Positions 18,998-29,190 of a stretch of 49,398 nucleotides of DNA are shown here, one piece after another. Position numbers and translations under genes: made by a program. The stretch is from Candidatus Symbiopectobacterium sp. 'North America' (GTDB taxonomy: Bacteria > Pseudomonadota > Gammaproteobacteria > Enterobacterales > Enterobacteriaceae), in NCBI RefSeq assembly GCF_015762685.1, contig NZ_PEHF01000004.1:1-49398 (forward strand), read 5' to 3'. Below the pieces are notes generated by a model. The model ran no database searches and was not told the DNA's origin. It worked only from the letters and a program-made list of their open reading frames with translations. Numbering within the stretch: the first letter of the stretch is position 1; each line of letters begins with the position of its first letter.

Positions 18998-20429
18998 GGT
19001 GTGTGGCCTCCATTGCGACGTCTTCTCCCTGTATGCAGAAGAAGTAACGCAGCAGCAAATTCCTGGCGAGCTGCATACGGTAATCGGCGCTGGCACGCGC
19101 GTCACTGAGTGGTGTGAAATCCTGCGCCAGCACCTGACTGGCCGCCATAACCGTCTCCCGGTTCCAGGGCTGATGCAGCAGCGCATGCTCACTGCGTTTA
19201 GCCCGACGTGGGATCGCATCCATCCCTCCGAAAGCGACGCGCGCCTGCACAATACGTCCCTGTTCGATATGCAAAGAAAAAGCGCCGAACACGATAGCGA
19301 TATCGTCATCGGTCCGTTTGAATACCTTCCACGCGCGAAAGTTGTCCAGCAGCACCCCACGCGGGATCAGGGTCTCGCGAATAAACTTGCCCGGCGCTAA
19401 TGCCGTTTTGCTGTAAGCCAGGAAAAATTCACGCAACGGTATCGTGCGGAGATCCGCTCCCCGCTGTAACAGCAATTCAGCATCCAGAGCCAACAACATG
19501 GGAAGAGTATCGCCTATTGGTGATGCGTTGGCAATGTTGCCCCCAAGCGTAGCGCGATTACGGATCTGGCGTGATGCAAAGCGCTGCAACGCCTGAGCAA
19601 AAGCAGGGAGTGCGGCGTGTAAGCGATGTTCACACTGGGTAATGGTCAATCCGGCACCAAGATGGATATGGTTGTCATCCGTATAGGCGTTACGCAGTGT
19701 CTCTACCTGTTCCCGCGCGATCGCCGGATGAGGGGCAGATCCGGCTTGTGCCATGTCCAACATCAGATCAGTCCCCCCTGCCAGCAAGCGCGCCTGTGGA
19801 TATCGCAGATAACAGGCCGCCAGCTGTTCCAGCGAGGTTGGCATAAAGCAGCGTTGCTCCTCACCGGATGGCTCCTCGGCGACCTCGCTCGCCAGTGCAT
19901 TCAAACGTGCGACGGTGCGCGCTTCCTGTCGGGTAAAGCTGTCCACTATCGGGTGTTCGCACAACTGGCGCGCGGCGTCCATGATGGGCCGATAGCCGGT
20001 ACAGCGGCATAAATTTCCTGCCAATGCCTGCTCCGCCTGCTTACGATCCCATCCGCTGTGCTGTTTTTGCAGCACAAACAGGGACATCACCATACCCGGC
20101 GTACAAAAAACACATTGTGACGCATGCAGATCCACTACCGCCTGCTGCACCGGGTGCAGTTCTCCATCCTGCCGCAGATCTTCTACCGTGATTAACTGTT
20201 TACCCTGCAATGCGCTCAATGGCGTCAGGCAGGCACTGGTGGTTTCATAACAGATACGTCCTTGCTCCACGCGGCCCAGCACGACAGTGCAGGCACCGCA
20301 GTCGCCAGAACCGCAGCCTTCTTTGGTTCCGGTGCGACGCTTACGCTGGCGCAGGTATTGCAATACGGTCAGCGCAGGATCGCCATCCCGCTCCACGACC
20401 AATGCGTCGTTGAGTAAAAAGGCGGTCAT
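18987..20429 (-). CDS. xdhA: Xanthine dehydrogenase small subunit XdhA (2Fe-2S and FAD domains)
   Basis: 480 residues, the usual length. The plant-type 2Fe-2S cluster is CGSGDCGAC (about residues 39-47) with a fourth Cys further on. The second 2Fe-2S cluster is CVFCTPGM and CRCTGYRP. The FAD domain shows LLAGGTDLMLDM and RNRATLGGNIANASPIGDTLP. It passes electrons from the molybdenum site in XdhB to NAD. The start overlaps the guaD stop by 4 bases (ATGA), and the stop overlaps xdhB. Intact, although both operon neighbours are broken, so it probably has no active partner. Confidence 0.92.
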   Translation of the reverse strand: MTAFLLNDALVVERDGDPALTVLQYLRQRKRRTGTKEGCGSGDCGACTVVLGRVEQGRICYETTSACLTPLSALQGKQLITVEDLRQDGELHPVQQAVVDLHASQCVFCTPGMVMSLFVLQKQHSGWDRKQAEQALAGNLCRCTGYRPIMDAARQLCEHPIVDSFTRQEARTVARLNALASEVAEEPSGEEQRCFMPTSLEQLAACYLRYPQARLLAGGTDLMLDMAQAGSAPHPAIAREQVETLRNAYTDDNHIHLGAGLTITQCEHRLHAALPAFAQALQRFASRQIRNRATLGGNIANASPIGDTLPMLLALDAELLLQRGADLRTIPLREFFLAYSKTALAPGKFIRETLIPRGVLLDNFRAWKVFKRTDDDIAIVFGAFSLHIEQGRIVQARVAFGGMDAIPRRAKRSEHALLHQPWNRETVMAASQVLAQDFTPLSDARASADYRMQLARNLLLRYFFCIQGEDVAMEATHHVA

Positions 20430-21780
20430 GCGGCCACCTCCTGACAGTCAGCCTGCCAGACAGGACGCCCATTGACCCAGGTGGCAACCACATTACGATC
20501 GTCACCCAGCGTCATCAGCACAAACAGCCGCTCCATAATGTCCTGGCACTTGTCATCACGCAGGCGTTGTAAGGCGGTGACAGCAGGATCGATAACCACG
20601 AAATCTGCGGTTTTCCCTGTCGCAAAATTGCCGATTTCATGCTCCAGATTCAGCGCACATGCGCCTCCCAACGTGGCGTGGTAGAATGCCTCACAGGCTG
20701 ACAGCCGGTACTGTTGCAGTTGCCCGACTTTGTAAGCATCTCCCAATGTTTGCAGCAGACTGAACGACGTTCCCGCCCCCACATCGGTACCCATGCCAAT
20801 ACGCACGCCCTTGTGCCAGCTCTGCTGCAAACGAAACAGCCCGCTACCGAGAAACAGGTTAGAACTGGGGCAAAACGCCACGGCAGATTGTGTCTGGTGC
20901 AGACAGTCCCAATCCGCATCATCGAGGTGGATAGCGTGTGCAAAAACGCTGCGCCGACCGGTCAAGCGGTAGTGGTGATACACATCCAGATAGTTGTCCC
21001 GATCGGGATAAAGCTCGCGTACCCAATCCACTTCCTGCGGGTTTTCGCTCAAGTGCGTTTGTAGCCAGGTATCGGGAAATTCTTCGCGCAGGCGCTGCGC
21101 GGCGCTCAGCAGTTCCGGTGACGATGTCGGCGCAAAACGCGGGGTGGTGGCATAGCCCAGACGTCCACGGCCGTGCCAGCGCCTGATCAACGCCTGGCAC
21201 TGGCGATGGCTGTTTTCTGCCGTTTCGACCAGGTTGTCCGGCGCATTGCAATCCATCATCACTTTGCCCGCAATCAGGCGCATCCCCAACCCTTGCGCAG
21301 CGCTAAACAGTGCCTCTACGGATTCAGGGTGTACGGTGGCAAACACCATGGCGCTGGTGGTGCATTTACTCAGCAGTTGTTGCAGGAAAAACGCAGCCAT
21401 CCGTGTGGCATAATGCATATCGCCATATCGCCATATCGCCATATCGCCATAGCGGCTTTCGGCAGGAAAGGTGTAGCGCTCGAGCCACTCCAGCAACTGC
21501 TCACCGTAGGCACCAATAATTTCAGCCTGTGGAAAGTGGATATGCGTATCGATAAAACCCGGCAAAATCACTTTTCCGCGATAATCGATCAGCGACCAGC
21601 CCGCTTTCACACGCGCTTCGCCTTGTTGCCAGGGGTATAAACCAACGATTTTTCCCTTCTCAATCAGCAACACACCATTGTCAATAAACGGGCATGCTCA
21701 GCGATCTGCTGCGGATTCTCTGCGGGTGCTTCAATATCGAAAAACGCGCTGCGGATAGCGTAATGGTTGCATACGGTCAT
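20426..21780 (-). pseudogene. guaD: Guanine deaminase GuaD, frameshifted near the 5' end and carrying an octanucleotide repeat
   Basis: GuaD converts guanine to xanthine, feeding XdhAB. Translation from ATG 21780 gives MTVCNHYAIRSAFFDIEAPAENPQQIAEHA and then leaves frame near 21700; one extra T in the CGTTTATTG run gives HARFIDNGVLLIEKGKIVG. After that the amidohydrolase motifs are intact: LPGFIDTHIHFPQ (zinc), VFATVHPES, QTHLSENPQEVDWV, FAHAIHLDD, CPSSNLFLGSGLF and MGTDVGAGTSFSLL. Compared with the family there are eight extra residues (MAIWRYGD) made by three extra copies of an 8-bp unit at 21421-21451. A sigma-54-type promoter lies 44 bp upstream. Confidence 0.88.
21421..21451. repeat. Octanucleotide tandem repeat inside guaD
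   Basis: Four consecutive copies of CGCCATAT (the last ends in G). Gain or loss of one 8-bp unit would shift the guaD frame, so the tract has the form of a phase-variable switch. Three net extra copies keep the frame and add eight residues. Confidence 0.85.
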
Positions 21781-21823
21781 GCTGTTTTATCCTGCGTAAT
21801 AAACCAAGCGTGATGTAATAAAC

Positions 21824-21839
21824 AGCAATTCCCATACCA
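21824..21839 (-). promoter_or_regulatory. Sigma-54 promoter for guaD-xdhAB
   Basis: On the minus strand TGGTATGGGAATTGCT contains GG-N10-GC with a perfect -12 TTGCT and a good -24 TGG. Its -12 element is about 44 bp before the guaD start. The consensus is TGGCACGNNNNTTGCW. Confidence 0.65.
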
Positions 21840-22041
21840 CAATAAAACTGACTCGGCGGTAAAGTATTTTAACGACAGGCAAACGGTTGCATTTTTAAGC
21901 AAACGATCACCTTTTTTATAAAAAAGATAATTGTGTATTTAATGAATAATATTGATGAGCCATATTACACCATAAGGTGGCATATGCACGCCTTAATGAC
22001 CATATAGAGTGCATGGGTATAGTGTGTTATAGAACATATAA

Positions 22042-22070
22042 AAAAAGGTATCCATTACGGATACCTTTTT
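22042..22070 (-). terminator. Strong intrinsic terminator after the OprD-like porin gene
   Basis: AAAAAGGTATCC and GGATACCTTTTT form a perfect 12-bp stem with a 5-base ATTAC loop. T- and A-runs on both sides make it work in both directions. It ends the porin transcript 14 bp past the stop. The remaining gap up to guaD (21840-22041) is AT-rich and holds no other clear element. Confidence 0.85.
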
Positions 22071-22083
22071 AGAAAAAATAACA

Positions 22084-23421
22084 TCAGAAATTATATTGCA
22101 GAGAAACGCGATTCTGCCAAAACGAATAATCGTAAACCGGCGAGGTTTGCACCCCAAGGAAATTAGACAAACTTAATCCTTTTAAAGCACCATCAAACTG
22201 ATAAATACCAAAGACAACATATTCAGACTGATTGCGACTAGGCGCGCTAGCTGAACTTTTCAGGTCCATAAATGAATAATACGTCCCGATGCTCAACGCA
22301 GGCATCACTTGATAAGTAATCCGCGTAGAATAGGCGTTTCCGGTACCGAGATCCTGGGTGCTGATAAAATACGGTTGTGCGAAATATTTACCCGACGAGG
22401 TACTGCTGGAATACAGTGTTACCAGCGCCCCATTCAGATAGGCTTCAGGGTTGGAGACAATGTGGTTGTAGTTGATAGACCACTTCACTTTGCTGGTCGG
22501 CGTCAGCGCCAATTGCACGCCTTAAGAGGTGCTGTCTACTTCGCCGCGTAAACTCTCCCCCTCACAGCTACCGCGAATAAATTGCACGCCAATATCCGGC
22601 TGCTACGGCACGGCTTTCCACTGACTGTGCGCTTCGCTATAGAAAATATTCACATAGTCATCATAGCTTTCATACCATAACTGGCCAGTCAGGGTCATAT
22701 CGCCCGCCTGTTTTGAGCGGCCCGCCCCCACGGCCCAGGCGCCATTGGTCTCTTCTTTAATCGCGCTATAAGCACTGGTCGCCAGGAATTTATCACTGCG
22801 CCACGGCTTGTAGCGGTATATCTTGGTGGCGTGTACAAAATCCGTTTTATCGCCCCAATGCATATCCACAGCGCGAAACAGAATGGGCGTAATAGGCCAG
22901 TCATAATCGCTCATAAAGGGAATATCGATGCGCTGATCTCCCGCCGTAAAGCGGAAATCCTGATACTGCCAACGCAACCAGGCTTCACTAAAACCGTTTT
23001 GATTGGTCGCCAATTCCGTCACGCCACGGCCAGCGCCCGGTGAACGCCACTGTTGTTGATAAATCCCACCAACGCCTGCGCTAATACCGTAATACGGAGC
23101 CGTTTGGAACAGAATATTATCGCCATAGCTGGCAGTATCCTGATTATTATTCCTCACGAAATAGGCATTCTTGGTGGAGTAATACAACGAACGCAACGAA
23201 CCATGGACAGAACCGCAGCGCAACGCATCAAGCGCATTATCTACGCCGTAGGCATTTTGTTTGCAGGTTTGTCCCAGATTACTGCTCAGCGGTTTTATTG
23301 CTGCTGGCGATTCGGCAAAGGCGAATGTGGGTAATAACAGTGCGGCTGCAACGGTACTGATGGAAAATAAACGACCTGTGCGAATATCCCCGGGGAATAA
23401 AGATACAATGCTATGTTTCAC
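22084..23421 (-). pseudogene. OprD-family outer-membrane porin, amber plus ochre interrupted
   Basis: About 446 codons from GTG 23421 (AGGA at good spacing). A signal peptide (RLFSISTVAAALLLPTFAFAESPAA) is followed by a short amphipathic strand pattern, RSLYYSTKNAYFVRNNNQD, and LRWQYQDFRFTAGDQRIDIPFMSDYDWPITP. It ends in alternating strands and a terminal Phe (NRVSLQYNF), the outer-membrane sorting signal. TAG at 22603-22605 and TAA at 22522-22524 both lie in frame, so the last third is lost. OprD-type channels carry amino acids and small organic acids. Its place between guaD-xdhAB and ssnA-ygfK suggests entry of a purine or allantoin-related solute, which is inference only. Confidence 0.8.
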
Positions 23422-23534
23422 AGTTAGGTTCCTACTACAAAAATTAAAGGAAGCCACCTTGCAACAAGGAATAGCCAAGTATAACAACGGCGATTACGTT
23501 ATTTATGCAGGTTAGTTATTATTTTGATGATCAC

Positions 23535-23552
23535 CCTCCGCTATTGCGGAGG
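23535..23552 (-). terminator. Hairpin between the ssnA and porin genes
   Basis: CCTCCGC-TATT-GCGGAGG is a perfect 7-bp stem with a 4-base loop, 54 bp past the ssnA stop. No strong T-run follows on the minus strand, so it may be a weak terminator or mRNA-processing element that separates ssnA-ygfK from the porin. Confidence 0.45.
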
Positions 23553-23605
23553 ATGAAGAATAATTGAGAATCTTTTTCTATTATTTCAGCCGTGTTTTTA
23601 TTTTA

Positions 23606-24935
23606 TTACGCGAGATTATCCATACGTTGCCATAATTTCTCCGCAGCCTGACGTGCGTGGAAATAAATCTCCTCGACATCAAACGGAAAACAGCGATTTT
23701 CATACACCAGATTCCCTGCCACCATCACACTGTGCACACTGGCGGAATTCAGTGCGAAGGCCAAATGCCCGGCCAGATTTTCAGCACACAGCGGCGCCGG
23801 GGAATGGTAATCGCAAATGTTTAAATCGGCCTGATAACCCGCAGCCAGCGAGCCAAACTGCGCACCGAAGTTACGCTCCAGCAACAGGTTACCGTTATGC
23901 AGGAAACGCAGGAAACTGTCTGGCCACAGCGTGCCGCCTGCATCGCGGTGCTTGAAGCAGGCGAATTTCAACTCTTCAAACATATCCGCGCCAATACCGT
24001 CGGTTCCCAGGGCCACATGACGATACTCCGCCAGACGCGGATTGTAGCCCACCTGATTGTTCATGTTGGAACGGGCGTTATGCACCAGACAAGCATCAAA
24101 CTCATTGATCACCGCTACATCCTGAGCCGAAAGAAACAGGCCGTGCGCGATCAGGCTTTTCTCGTTAAGCAACCCCGCCCGCGCCAGTCGCACCATCGGA
24201 TCAACACCATAGTGATGATGACTGTGAGACACATCATAGCGGTCTTCCGCAACTTGAATATGCAGCCCGCGTCCCGTGCTCTGAATCGCATCGGCCAACA
24301 GTTCCAGTCCGGCATCGCTCAGCGTGAACGGCGCGTGTGCACCAATGTGCGCCTCCACCAGATACGGTGTTTTACCCGACTTTTTATTCAGATCGATACG
24401 GTGAGCAAAACGGATATTTTCTTCCACGCCGCGCCGCAGTTCATCCAGCCCGCCATTGCGATCGGTGGTTTCATAGCAGGTCATGCCGCGCAAACCGGCG
24501 GTGAGAAAGCCACGGCGTAAAATATCCAGCGATCCGCCTATCAGCGACGGGGAGGCATGGTGATCGATAACCGAGGTACAGCCTTGTTTAATCGCTTCCA
24601 GCGAACACACCAACCCGCTGTAATACAGCGACTCTTCATCCAGCGCGCGGTCCAGTTTCCACCACAGGTTTTTTAGCGTGGAGATAAAATCCGGACAGGG
24701 GTCAATACGTGCCAGAATGCCACGCGCCAACCCGGAGTAAAAATGGTTATGGGCACAGACAATGCCCGGCATCACCAGTCGCCCCTGCATCTCTTTCACT
24801 GTCGCAGCCGGATAGCGCGCCGTCAGGTTTTTTCCCCACCGTGACGATCGCCGTGCCGTCAATAGCGATATCCACGCCCTCATCCACCCGAGCGGGTTCA
24901 AACTGCACCGCCGTTGCGTTACGCAAAATCAGCAT
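23606..24935 (-). pseudogene. ssnA: SsnA amidohydrolase, one-base frameshift near the start
   Basis: From ATG 24935 the first 35 codons (LILRNATAVQFEPARVDEGVDIAIDG, TAIVTVG) read well, then an A6 run near 24833 shifts the frame. Removing one A gives KNLTARYPAATVKEMQGRLVMPG and the rest is open to 23606. Metal-binding and catalytic motifs are present: PGIVCAHNHFYSG, VEAHIGAHAPFTLSD, GLHIQVAEDRYDV, LIAHGLFLS and LGTDGIGADMFEE. SsnA belongs to the chlorohydrolase-like amidohydrolases of the selenium/molybdenum hydroxylase and purine-catabolism clusters. It starts 3 bp after the ygfK stop, so they are co-transcribed. The substrate is not established. Confidence 0.85.
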
Positions 24936-24938
24936 GAA

Positions 24939-27900
24939 TTACGCCTCCACCGCGCCAAGTAAATAGTGATGATGTTGATAAACCGTTGAAATAATGCGGC
25001 ACATGTCTGCCAGCGCTGGCAATATGGCCGTACGGGTCAATAGCCAGATGATAGATCTGCTGCTCATGGCGCACCAGAATGTCATCTTCGTCCAACAGGA
25101 AGCCGGGATTGCTGCTGGCAGCGAAGTCCTGCCGCAAATTGAAGATGGTGACTTTATCGCGGTAGGGTTTGCCGTCCCACGGGCAGAACTGGGCACAGTT
25201 GCCGCATTCATTGCAATAGGCATCAATATGCAGCGTTTGGAAACGGTCACGAAAACCGGGCACCGCAATGGAGATATTGGCGCGGTTAGGGCAAACATCC
25301 ACACACTTGGCGCACACATAGTTACACGACAGGCAACGCTGCGCTTCTTTCTGGGCAAAAGCGTCCTGTTCATCCGTTGCGACCAGTTGGACGTCTATCG
25401 TCCCTTTACGGCGATAGATATCTGCCGGGTCGGTATTAAGCCAGCGTTTCGCCGCATGGTCGTCGCGAATATTCTCACGCAGCAAAATGGCATCCGTCGC
25501 GCGCCGCGCTGCGCCGATTGCCGCCACAATGGAAGCCGGACCGCTTTGCGCATCACCGATAAGAAACACATTATTGCGCTGCGTTTCCTGCGTTTTGCTA
25601 TCCACCACCGGAATACCCTTGGCCGACAGGGGAATCTCCATCTGCGCCAGCGCCGCATAGTCCGGTTCTTCCCCAACGGCGGAGACAAGGGCATCCAGAT
25701 GCAGCACTTCGGTGCGCTCGGTCGCCAGAGAACGGGCTCGGCCCTGCGCATCGGGCTCGCCGGGTTGCATCACCCGTAGCGTCACGGCACCGTCGCTATC
25801 AAACCGTTCCGGATTCACCCAATAGCGGAATTCAACCCCGGCGTGACGCGCCTCTTCCACTTCTTCGCGCCAGGCAGGCATATCGCCTTCACCGCGACGG
25901 TAGAGAATGGTTACCTGCTCAACGCCCGGCACGCGCAGCGCGGCACGAGCGCAATCCATCGCAGTATTCCCCGCCCCCACCACGCCCACGGAACGCCCGA
26001 GCGTGAGCGGCTCAGCCCGATTGAAACGCCGCAGAAACTGGAATGATGACCACACTGCACGGTTATTCACCGCCAGCGCCACGTCGCGGCTGCAGTATGC
26101 TCCGGTGCCGACACAGACATAGGAAAAACAGCGCTGATGCAACGCATCAATCGTTAGTCCGCTGTCGCAGCCATATTCAAACTGCACGCCGTGCTGTGCG
26201 ACAAAATCAATATCGTGTTGGATCTTTTCCGCCGGAATACGGAACTGCGGCACCACGTGGCGGACCACGCCACCAGCGCTCTTTTCACGCTCAAATATCG
26301 TGACTGGGTGTCCTGCTCGCGCCAAAAAATACCCGGTTGCCAGCCCTGCCGGACCTGCACCGATCACCGCCACCGGATGACGGTTGCCAGAACCGGCCGG
26401 TTTACACCAGCGCTGCTGATATCCCGCCCAGCCTTTTTCCAGCGCAATACGTTTGACTTCACGGATATTCAACGCACTGTCGTAATCCAGTCGGGTACAG
26501 TTGGACTGGCACTGGTGATCGCAAATGTGACCGGTAATAGCTGGCAGCGCGTTACGCTGATAAATCAGCTCCAGCGCCTCGGTATAGCGCCCTGCGCCGG
26601 CCAGACACAGATATTCGGGAATATCCTGATGGATGGCGCAGGCGCTGACACAGGGGGCAACATAACAATCGGACGGAGGCAAAACGCCACCGGCATCGAT
26701 GGTCTCTTCGCGCTTCCAGGCTTTCTGGTGGTATTTCACCGTCAGCGCCGCCTGTGCCAGCGTCTCTAAGCGTGCCACGTCCACCGAGCTCATCGCCCAG
26801 CCCGCAGAGTTTTCAAGCTTTTGCGCACAGGCCGCCAGACGCAGATACCCACCGGGCTTCAGCAGATCGGTCGCCATGGTAATGGGATGAATACTGGTTT
26901 CATGAATCGCACGGATATTGAGCTGACTGGCCCCGCCGGAATAGGAGATGGGCAGCTTTCCTTCGAAATGGCGTGATAACACCGCTGCGACGTTAATCGA
27001 AATGGGAAACAGCGCCCGCCCCAACATGTACATTCATCGCCCGGTAGACTGTGTTTATGATTGCCGGCACCCAGCGTATTAGTGAGTTTTACGCCGAATT
27101 CCAACCCCTGCTGGAGTGCCGGCACCAGCAGACGCTCCAACATGCCCAACGCCCGGTCTAGCGGCAAGTCGTGCAGGAAAGAGGACTCTTTTAATTGGAT
27201 ATAATCAAACCCGCAGCCATCCAGAATTTCGCGAACACGCGCATAGCCAAGCAGCGTCGGACTCAGTTTCACAAAGGTATGCAGGCCCTTTTCTTCCAGC
27301 ATGTAGCGGCAAATCGCTTCGATTTCATCGGGAGGGCAACCGTGCATAGTCGATAAGGTCACGCCGGTGACCAGCCGGGAAGGAATGCGCACAGGCAACT
27401 TCGCCAGTGCGGTGCGGGCGTGGTGCACCACGCCATCGAACAGGGTATCAACGTTAGCGATCCACTGCGCCAGCGTCTGGCGATAGCGCTGAAAAGCGGG
27501 TGAATTCGCGGCATCCATCAGAGTGGCAATAAAGGTTTGCATTGGGGCTTGTTGAATGCCTTTCAGGTCATAACCTACGCTCATATTGAAAATAAATGAG
27601 CGGCCTTGTTCAGGCGTGCGTGGGGCAAACAGACACTCCAGCAACCACAGCGCAAACCACGCTTTAAGATATTCATCCGCCGTTTTTACCAGCGTAAACT
27701 CAGTGGACCATTCGGTATTGAACCCTTCATCTTGCGCATCAATACAGGGCTTTTCCAGCTCCAGTTTGTCCAGAATCTGCACTTTTTTCAGTTCAATAAA
27801 ACTGCCGCCGGTCAGCCATGCAGTAATGATATTTTGCGCCAACTGGGTATGCGGCCCTGTGCTGGCCCCACCGGGGTGTCGCAGACTTCACCGAACACAC

Positions 27901-28033
27901 GCATTTGCCGAGCGGGATTGCGGCGATAGAACTGGCTCTCAGGGATGCCAAAAATAGAGCGACTTTGCTGGTATTCAGAAAACATTCTCTCCAGCAATTG
28001 CTCAAACGGAATGGGACGCATCACATCACCCAC
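24939..28033 (-). pseudogene. ygfK: YgfK flavin/iron-sulfur oxidoreductase, at least three frameshifts
   Basis: The start is GTG 28033 with GGAG six bases upstream, matching the E. coli start (GDVMRPIPFEQLLERMF). The restored protein has about 1030 residues. In order it has a dihydropyrimidine-dehydrogenase-like N-terminal half (NMSVGYDLKGI, LSTMHGCPPDEIEAICRYM, FVKLSPTLLGYARVREIL, FGVKLTNTLG), cysteine clusters (CYVAPCVSACAIHQ, CDHQCQSNCTRLDYD), FAD and NAD Rossmann motifs (VIGAGPAGLATGYFLARAGH, VVGAGNTAMDCARAAL) and two 4Fe-4S clusters (CLSCNYVCAKCVDVCP, CNECGNCAQFCPW). One-base shifts lie near 27865 (GGGGCC run), at about 27030 (AA run) and near 25005, after which the true end VYQHHHYLLGAVEA is found in another frame. 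Confidence 0.9.
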
Positions 28034-28095
28034 ATTGCTCTCCTTTATTTGTTCTTTTTTTGAAAATAAATCGAACGACATTGTTGTTGTGCTTA

Positions 28096-28112
28096 AAGCA
28101 ATATGCAGGCCA
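28096..28112 (-). promoter_or_regulatory. Sigma-54 promoter for ygfK-ssnA
   Basis: On the minus strand TGGCCTGCATATTGCT has GG-N10-GC spacing and a perfect -12 TTGCT. It lies about 65 bp before the ygfK start. Part of the divergent control region 28034-28380. Confidence 0.65.
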
Positions 28113-28251
28113 GAAATAGGCAGTCAGGGAGAGGGGTGAGGGAAAAAGGCGCTATAGCGTGTTCTGCTGACCAGATTAAATACGTATGGCGAGGGTGAAA
28201 GGGCGGGATGATCAGGGTTAGCATCACGTTTTTGCAAATTAATAATCGCAT

Positions 28252-28266
28252 TTCTCATTTTGAGAA
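28252..28266. promoter_or_regulatory. Enhancer-type palindrome, copy 1
   Basis: TTCTCA-TTT-TGAGAA, extending to TTTCTCATTTTGAGAAA. It is located about 60 bp upstream of the -24 element facing the XdhC-like gene and about 140 bp from the one facing ygfK. That is the normal place for a sigma-54 activator to bind. The same dyad recurs at 32136-32150. Confidence 0.55.
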
Positions 28267-28325
28267 AATAATGGGAGTTTTCCCGAAATAACTCGTGCCA
28301 TTACGCGCCAAAATAAACCAATACG

Positions 28326-28343
28326 CAGGCACAGAATTTGCAT
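28326..28343 (+). promoter_or_regulatory. Sigma-54 promoter for the XdhC-like gene
   Basis: AGGCACAGAATTTGCATT contains GG-N10-GC, with GGCAC at -24 and TTGCA at -12, close to the full consensus. The -12 GC is 40 bp before the start at 28381. Confidence 0.75.
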
Positions 28344-28380
28344 TACCCCATCATCAGTCATGATTTATGCGAGGTATGCA

Positions 28381-29190
28381 ATGGGGCTTTTTACTCAGGC
28401 AGCGGAATTGGAAAAAAACAACCGGGCTTTTGCCTTTATCCAGATCGTAGAAAGTCGCGGCTCTACACCGCGCCACAATGCCAGCATGCTGGTTGATGAA
28501 GACGGCAACAGTCTGGGAACCATCGGCGGCGGGATGATGGAGCGGTTGGTACTGGAGCAAGCAAAAGAAGCGTTAGCGCAAAGACAACCCCGCGTATTTA
28601 GCGGGCGCATGGCGCGTCAGGGTGAAGGAGTCGTTGGCTCGGATCGCGGCAGCGCCATGAAGATACACATCGCCGTGCAGCCACGCGGGCCACAGTTGGT
28701 CCTGCTTGGTGCGGGCCACGTGAACCGCGCCATCGCAGTGGTGGCCGCGCCGCTCGGCTTCGAGATCGCGCTGATGGATACCTGGAAAGAGAATCTGGAT
28801 CACCCGGATCTGCCGCCTGCCAGCCGCAAATTGCTGGTTGAGAGTTTCACCGCCGGTATCCAGCAGCTGACGCTGGATGATAACTGGTATGTGGTGATCG
28901 CCACCAACCATCAGGACAGAGAAGCGTTGGAACACACCATCGGCAGCCCGGTGCGTTACCTTGGCTTGCTGGCCAGCCGAAGAAAGATCCAAACCTTTCG
29001 CGCCTAGCTTGAGAGGCGTGGCGTCGATGCTGCTGACATCGCCGCGCTGCGATCGCCGATTGGGTTGGATATCAGGGCGGAAACCCCATAGGAGATCGCC
29101 ATCAGCGTGATAGCGGAAATTCTTCAGGTGAAAAGTGGAGCCAGTGCGGTATCACTCCACTCCACCACGCTGGCTGTCGTATCAAAATAG
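28381..29190 (+). pseudogene. XdhC-family molybdenum hydroxylase maturation protein, two amber codons
   Basis: The start at ATG 28381 (GCGAGG upstream) gives GLFTQAAELEKNNRAFAFIQIVESRGSTPR. This is the XdhC/CoxI N-terminal domain, followed by MLVDEDGNSLGTIGGGMMERLV and the Rossmann C-terminal domain (LVLLGAGHVNRAIAVVAAPLGF). Near the end are TAG codons at 29005-29007 (FRA*LERRG) and 29089-29091 (AETP*EIAISV). The second replaces what is normally a Glu codon in the ETPEEIA segment, so GAG-to-TAG is likely. Members load sulfurated molybdenum cofactor into XDH. The gene stands apart from xdhAB and is convergent with dht, overlapping its end by 9 bp. Confidence 0.8.

Noticed and set aside
23440..23480. 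Sigma-54 promoter before the OprD-like gene
   Set aside because: On the minus strand GG and GC are 12 bases apart instead of 10; the spacing is fatal for sigma-54.
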